The position numbers and the translations under genes were made by a program. From Ctenosaura bakeri (lineage: Eukaryota; Chordata; Lepidosauria; Squamata; Iguanidae), in the NCBI GenBank assembly GCA_948474755.1, contig CAOLHI010000397.1:603601-667600 (forward strand): a stretch of 64,000 bases of DNA, in the 5' to 3' direction. Of the stretch, positions 60,126 to 64,000 are shown in pieces (the stretch's first letter is position 1; each line of letters begins with the position of its first letter). A model generated the notes under the pieces. That model did not search any database, had not been told where the DNA came from, and worked only from the letters and a program-made list of their open reading frames with translations.

Positions 60126-60646
60126 TGTCAGAAATGGTTTGACCAAACCTCTAGAAAATACTTTGTGAAGTGTGTGTAAAGGTCATGTTGCTTTAATTAC
60201 TTTAACTGTTAAGTGCACCTGGGGAAAGGAATGTGACTCAACCTGAGTTTGTGCTGAGTCAGGCTGATGAGCACCAGGTGCAGACAATACAAGGGTTGGC
60301 CAGGATTGGCTAGGTGTCTGTATAAAGGTAGCACAATCCCAGCCAACACTGTACACATTGTCTGAAGTGTGTCTGCTGGGGGATCTGATGGATAGAGCAA
60401 GCTAGATATGCTGGATTGCTGTCTGGACTTTGTAAATATTGTATATATGTTGTAACAAAGAATAAAGAGCCTCCATATTGGAAAATTACAACTTGGAGTG
60501 GGTGAATGGCTTAGTGCATGTGCTGCTAATGGTGTTCTCTGCTGCTAGGCAGGCTTCCATAGCTGTGTGTAGCTAGCTCTGCTAATCTATAAGGAGTTTT
60601 TCCTTGACTGGCTATTTTTGCTTCCCCCCATTGTTTTTGGGGGACA
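60126..60646 (+). mobile_element. Probable solo LTR
   Basis: A 521-bp segment starting TGTCAGAAATGG and ending TTTTTGGGGGACA. The flanking 5-mers ATATT and GTATT agree at 4 of 5 bases. It has ordered promoter parts: TATAAAG at 60321-60327 and AATAAA at 60461-60466, 140 bp apart as expected for an R region. No internal region follows. Boundaries are inferred from the TG...CA ends. Confidence 0.55.
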
Positions 60647-60968
60647 GTATTTTGCCAGCTTGAGCCACCCACATCTGTCCAATATAATCCCAGCCAGTAT
60701 GCTCACCTAAGTATGTGTTCCTTTTCCATTCATCAAACTGGATTCACCAGCAGTGTTTTCAATGTGGAAGGATTATCACCAACCTATCCAGGCTAATTGA
60801 TTTAGGGGAAAGTTTGGGGATAATCAATACCTTGTTGTGCAAACTTCTTCCATAATAATGTTACTATTTCCCTGATCCATATCTCACTCTGCTCTGTACA
60901 AACACTTATCTGTAAACTCTTTTGCTTGTGGTCTTCCCAGAATTGGATACAACAATGTTGGACTACAT

Positions 60969-61105
60969 CAGGGTTTAGAAATCTATTACCCTCCAGACAC
61001 TATTGGACTACATCTTCCATTAGCTTCTTATGTTGGCTAAGCTGCCTAGGAGAGATGGGAGATACACCAACAAAAATCAGGAAGGCCATATGTTGCCCAG
61101 TTCTG
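60969..61105. mobile_element. Small hAT-like MITE
   Basis: A 137-bp element starting CAGGGTTTAG and ending GTTGCCCAGTTCTG. Flanks GACTACAT (60961-60968) and GACTAGAT (61106-61113) are an 8-bp duplication with one mismatch. The interior (ttggactacatcttccatta, ggccatatgttgcccag) is typical of the family. Confidence 0.75.
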
Positions 61106-61161
61106 GACTAGATAGACTTTTAGTCTAATCCCAGAGAACTGCACTACTTTTGTATGGCTTT

Positions 61162-61352
61162 GGGCCTTTCTGCACTACACTGTTATTCTACATTCAACAT
61201 CCTGTGGAATTCTGGGGTTTGGAGTTTACTGAGGTGAAATTGCTCTCTAGTTGAGAATGCTAAATACCACTCCCTAAACTGAAAAGCCCAGGATTCCATA
61301 GGATGTTGAAAGTGGAATAATAGCATTATAACAATGTAGTGTGGAAAGGTCC
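61162..61352. mobile_element. Palindromic MITE with TTT flanks
   Basis: A 191-bp palindrome from gggcctttctgcactacact to gtagtgtggaaaggtcc, with TTT on both sides. The left terminus GGGCCTTTCTGCAC is intermediate between the ggccattt palindromes and the GGCCCTTTC Harbinger-like elements. Confidence 0.88.
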
Positions 61353-61928
61353 TTTGAAGGAAGTTATTGATTTCCTTGGTTTTAGGTTTCAGACCTGTTC
61401 TTTTGAGCACTGGGGTGGGATGTTTTTATCTCCTAACGTCATGTTTTGCCTTGTTGTTTGCAGAAACCACACAGAGTTAGATGTACAATAAAGGCATTTC
61501 TGCAGCATTGTCATGTGAGTAGCTCTGAAGTCTTCCCAAGTTGCAGCCATTTGCCATGTATAGTGTATTTTACTTACCAAAATGAGAGCAATCTCGCTCT
61601 CTTTCTTTCAATGTACAAACAAATCCACTAGGATACTTTCTGATCTCATTTGGACCAATAAAATTAAATTAAAAAATGACACAGGTGCCATTTTTTATTG
61701 AACCATAATGCAACAAAGCAGAAGTAGTCTGATTGCTAATAAACTGGCTTCATTCAGGGAAAATATAAAGTTCTTACACTGGACAGGCACTGACATTCCC
61801 ATTGTGGTCAAAAGAAGTATATATTACAGAATATTCTAAGCCTAGCCAAAAACTGAACTCTGACCTTGAAATTCTCACTGGGGTCCAAAAATACCTCCAA
61901 ACTCATATAATGGCAAATGTTTTTATCC
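61353..61928. other. GRID2: Intronic sequence, nothing recognised
   Basis: No gene or repeat recognised. Confidence 0.55.
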
Positions 61929-62131
61929 TAGTATATGACAGCTAGAATGGTGTAGTGGTTTAAGTATTGGACTATGAATGTGGAGACCAGAGTTTGATTC
62001 TCTGCTTATCCAAGGAAATCCTCTGGGTGACTTTGGGCACATCACACACTCTCAGGCCCAGAAAACCCAATGATAGGTTTGCCTTAGGGTCACCATAAAT
62101 TGGAAATGACTTGAAGGCACACAATACAATG
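61929..62131 (+). mobile_element. tRNA-derived SINE
   Basis: Well-preserved plus-strand copy: gctagaatggtgtagtggtt head, ggagaccagagtttgattct B-box area, ggaaatgacttgaaggcac tail with cacacaata. Confidence 0.92.
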
Positions 62132-63267
62132 TGAGGATTAGATTGGATAACCACAGAACAGTATTCTTTTTTCCCTCCAGTGGTGTGCCTTGCATTTTTT
62201 ATAAAGTTCATAAATATATCTGAATGCAGTGGCATACATCCCAGCATCAAGCATTATTCTGTTCTTTTCCTTGTCACTCATATTTAAGTATGGAATTGCT
62301 GAAAGGTAATTTCTACGAAGATGAAAATGCAGTGTAATGACATGGTTATGGATTAGATGTACAATCAATCTTTCTGGTAGAGAAAAGTCTTTAAGTAGAT
62401 AAGAATGCTGGATCTTATTCTTTAGTGGAAAGCAGGCATCACTTATCTGCATACCTCCTTTGAAAGTGGCAGTTTAGAAGTCACATATAGAGAAAAGAGC
62501 ATATTATAAAGCCAAAGCCATGATCTCTAGGGCTTCTCTCCAACTCTGCAAAATGTGCAAGCAGTAGTTAGTAAGAGAGATGCTTGCCTATCCTAAACCT
62601 GCCCCTACATCAATTATCTGCTCTCCTGAGCTCCACAATATGAATTCACACAGCCAGCTTTACTTCCAGTGGTTTCTTTTTTAATAGCCATCTCACAGGG
62701 CAGCTGCAGATCTGTCTGCAGCTCTACATTCAGCACACTGGTAGCAACTGGTTTCTATTTCAGTGGGGTGGTGAATCCAGCAGGTCTTTCACTCTGAACA
62801 TTTGAGGAGCCAAAATAGGTTTAACACTTGCATAGCTTCTTCAAATGCTAGCCTAAACCCTAGAATGGGCCAGTCCGCTGGCATGGAAGCTGCCAGCCAC
62901 CAATAATTCAACATGTGTTGTACTGCTAATACCTTAATAATATTGTAACTCAGCTGCTTTTCTTGTTAAATAAGTATTTTTTGTTTAAGTTCAGGTGTCA
63001 TTATTCCAGTTTGTGTGTCATGTTGAATTTCTTATATACACTTCCTGAGGTAACACAGGAAGTTCATCAATAAAATCCAGTTTATTATATAAAATAATCA
63101 TAGAGCTTTAAAAAATTACTTGTTTTCTAGTATATTTCTCATAATCTTCCAGTCAACATTGCCTGTAACTATGCTGCCTATGTAATTTTTGAGAGATAAT
63201 TACCAAAATTATGACTTTCCACCCTATGTATAATACTTTACTTCTCTTTCTCTGGATGCCTGCCCTC
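62132..63267. other. GRID2: Intronic sequence, nothing recognised
   Basis: Contains a 104-codon minus frame (62138-62452) with no recognised domain. No repeat family identified. Confidence 0.5.
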
Positions 63268-63625
63268 CAGCATTTCACAGATGAAAACAGTGGCCAAGCA
63301 ACAACAGAGTGTGATCAAGCTGGAAAAAAATGTTGAGGAAGATCACTCAAGTTATGCGAGCGTGGTGCAGTTTGCTTTAGTCTGAGTCAACAGTGAAGGG
63401 CAAGGCTTTGACTCCTTTTCTCCAATCCCTCCTGCTGAATTAACTGAATGCACATTTTGCACTTTGAACTCTGTTGAAGTAAGCTGTGGATAGAGAGAAA
63501 GAAAGAGGAGGAGAGAGAAGCTGGAGCCCGTTAAAAGCAGCTGAAAAAAATGGGATGATAAAAGATTAATAGACTGTCCCTGACAAATCAGGACAGTTAG
63601 AGGGTATGCTGATGGCTCTCCTCCC
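63268..63625 (+). repeat. Diverged dispersed repeat, copy B
   Basis: Same ordered blocks as 39975-40375: cagcatttcacagatgaaaa, gtgatcaagctgg, gggcaaggctttgactcctt, attaactgaatg, aaaagcagctgaaaa and actgtccctgacaaatcagg with gttagagggtatg. Confidence 0.65.
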
Positions 63626-63659
63626 TAGCCCACTTCAGTCTGTGCTTTGCACTAGACTT

Positions 63660-64000
63660 CAACATGGCCATCTTATGGCTCCATGTGTTATTTCTGCTAT
63701 GGCACCCCCGGTGAGGACCCCCAGATATCCTTTTGATATCATTTAATTTGGCCTTAGCTGGACTGGTTGCGATTACCTCATCTCACGTGTTCGCAAAGTT
63801 CTCCGGATAAGCACGGACAGAGAGCAGCCATTAATGGTTTACATTCCATTTCTCTTTGTAGCCAGCAACCCAAAACTCTCCCGAAGCTTTAGGGAACTTC
63901 CTGCCACAGACTCCTTAATAGCCACATGGCTCTCAGTCAAATTACTTTTGTGAGTTGGGCCATCAACGTCTCGGCCAAAGGTATTGTTTCTACATGCAAA
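63660..64000. promoter_or_regulatory. CpG-containing candidate conserved element
   Basis: About ten CpGs fall in 300 bp against a CpG-poor background, with no repeat signature. It includes the palindromic E-box CACGTG (within ctcacgtgttcgc, near 63785) and homeodomain-type attaatgg. On the minus strand a 57-codon frame is open to the window edge, with KLRESFGLLATKRNGM before its stop; it does not match GRID2. On the plus strand ttctctttgtag resembles a splice acceptor. Enhancer, unknown exon or decayed element are all possible. Confidence 0.3.

Noticed and set aside
61929..62000. tRNA gene on the plus strand
   Set aside because: A and B boxes are those of a tRNA-derived SINE that is repeated at least nine times in the window; no cloverleaf with intact acceptor stem.
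62138..62452. 104-codon minus-strand open frame
   Set aside because: No recognised domain; its composition is compatible with chance in AT-rich intron.

Overview
The window looks like vertebrate nuclear DNA, most likely from a squamate reptile and perhaps an iguanian lizard. It is AT-rich, CpG-poor and almost entirely intronic. The organism call rests on the repeats: CR1 LINEs whose 3' end carries the CR1-type ATGATTCT terminus, tRNA-derived SINEs ending in CACACAACAAC, SINEs whose head is derived from 5S rRNA, a 5'-truncated L1, and many hAT-like, Harbinger-like and Tigger-like MITEs. Family names come from memory and no database was searched.

The only host gene recognised is on the minus strand. 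Two coding exons, 24058-24196 and 13301-13496, join in frame across a 10,561-bp intron. They encode the end of the pore loop, the M3 helix with its SYTANLAAF gate, and the first part of the S2 ligand-binding lobe of the delta-2 ionotropic glutamate receptor, GRID2. The window therefore lies inside GRID2. At least 39.8 kb of upstream intron lies to the right and at least 13.3 kb of downstream intron to the left. I found no neighbouring exon of the gene.

Layout from left to right. 1-13300 is intron holding a 625-bp solo LTR nested in a 5S-type SINE, an hAT MITE with a GC-rich core, and a CTCF-like site. 13497-24057 is the intron between the exons, with hairpin MITEs, a SINE whose tail has expanded into a minisatellite, a Harbinger-like MITE, and an hAT MITE 62 bp from the exon. 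24197-64000 is upstream intron. It contains CR1 and L1 fragments (30.8-38.7 kb), a GC-rich MITE cluster (34.9-35.9 kb), several nested insertions (33.4, 49.5, 52.0, 55.0 and 58.7 kb), two more solo LTRs (58.7 and 60.1 kb), and possible conserved non-coding segments (28.8, 56.7 and 63.7 kb).

No CRISPR array, operon, functional rRNA or tRNA gene, or clearly new biological system was found. The most useful signals are nested insertions that reveal exact target duplications, shared termini linking several MITE families, a short acidic open frame at 57.2 kb, and a CpG-containing segment at the right edge.
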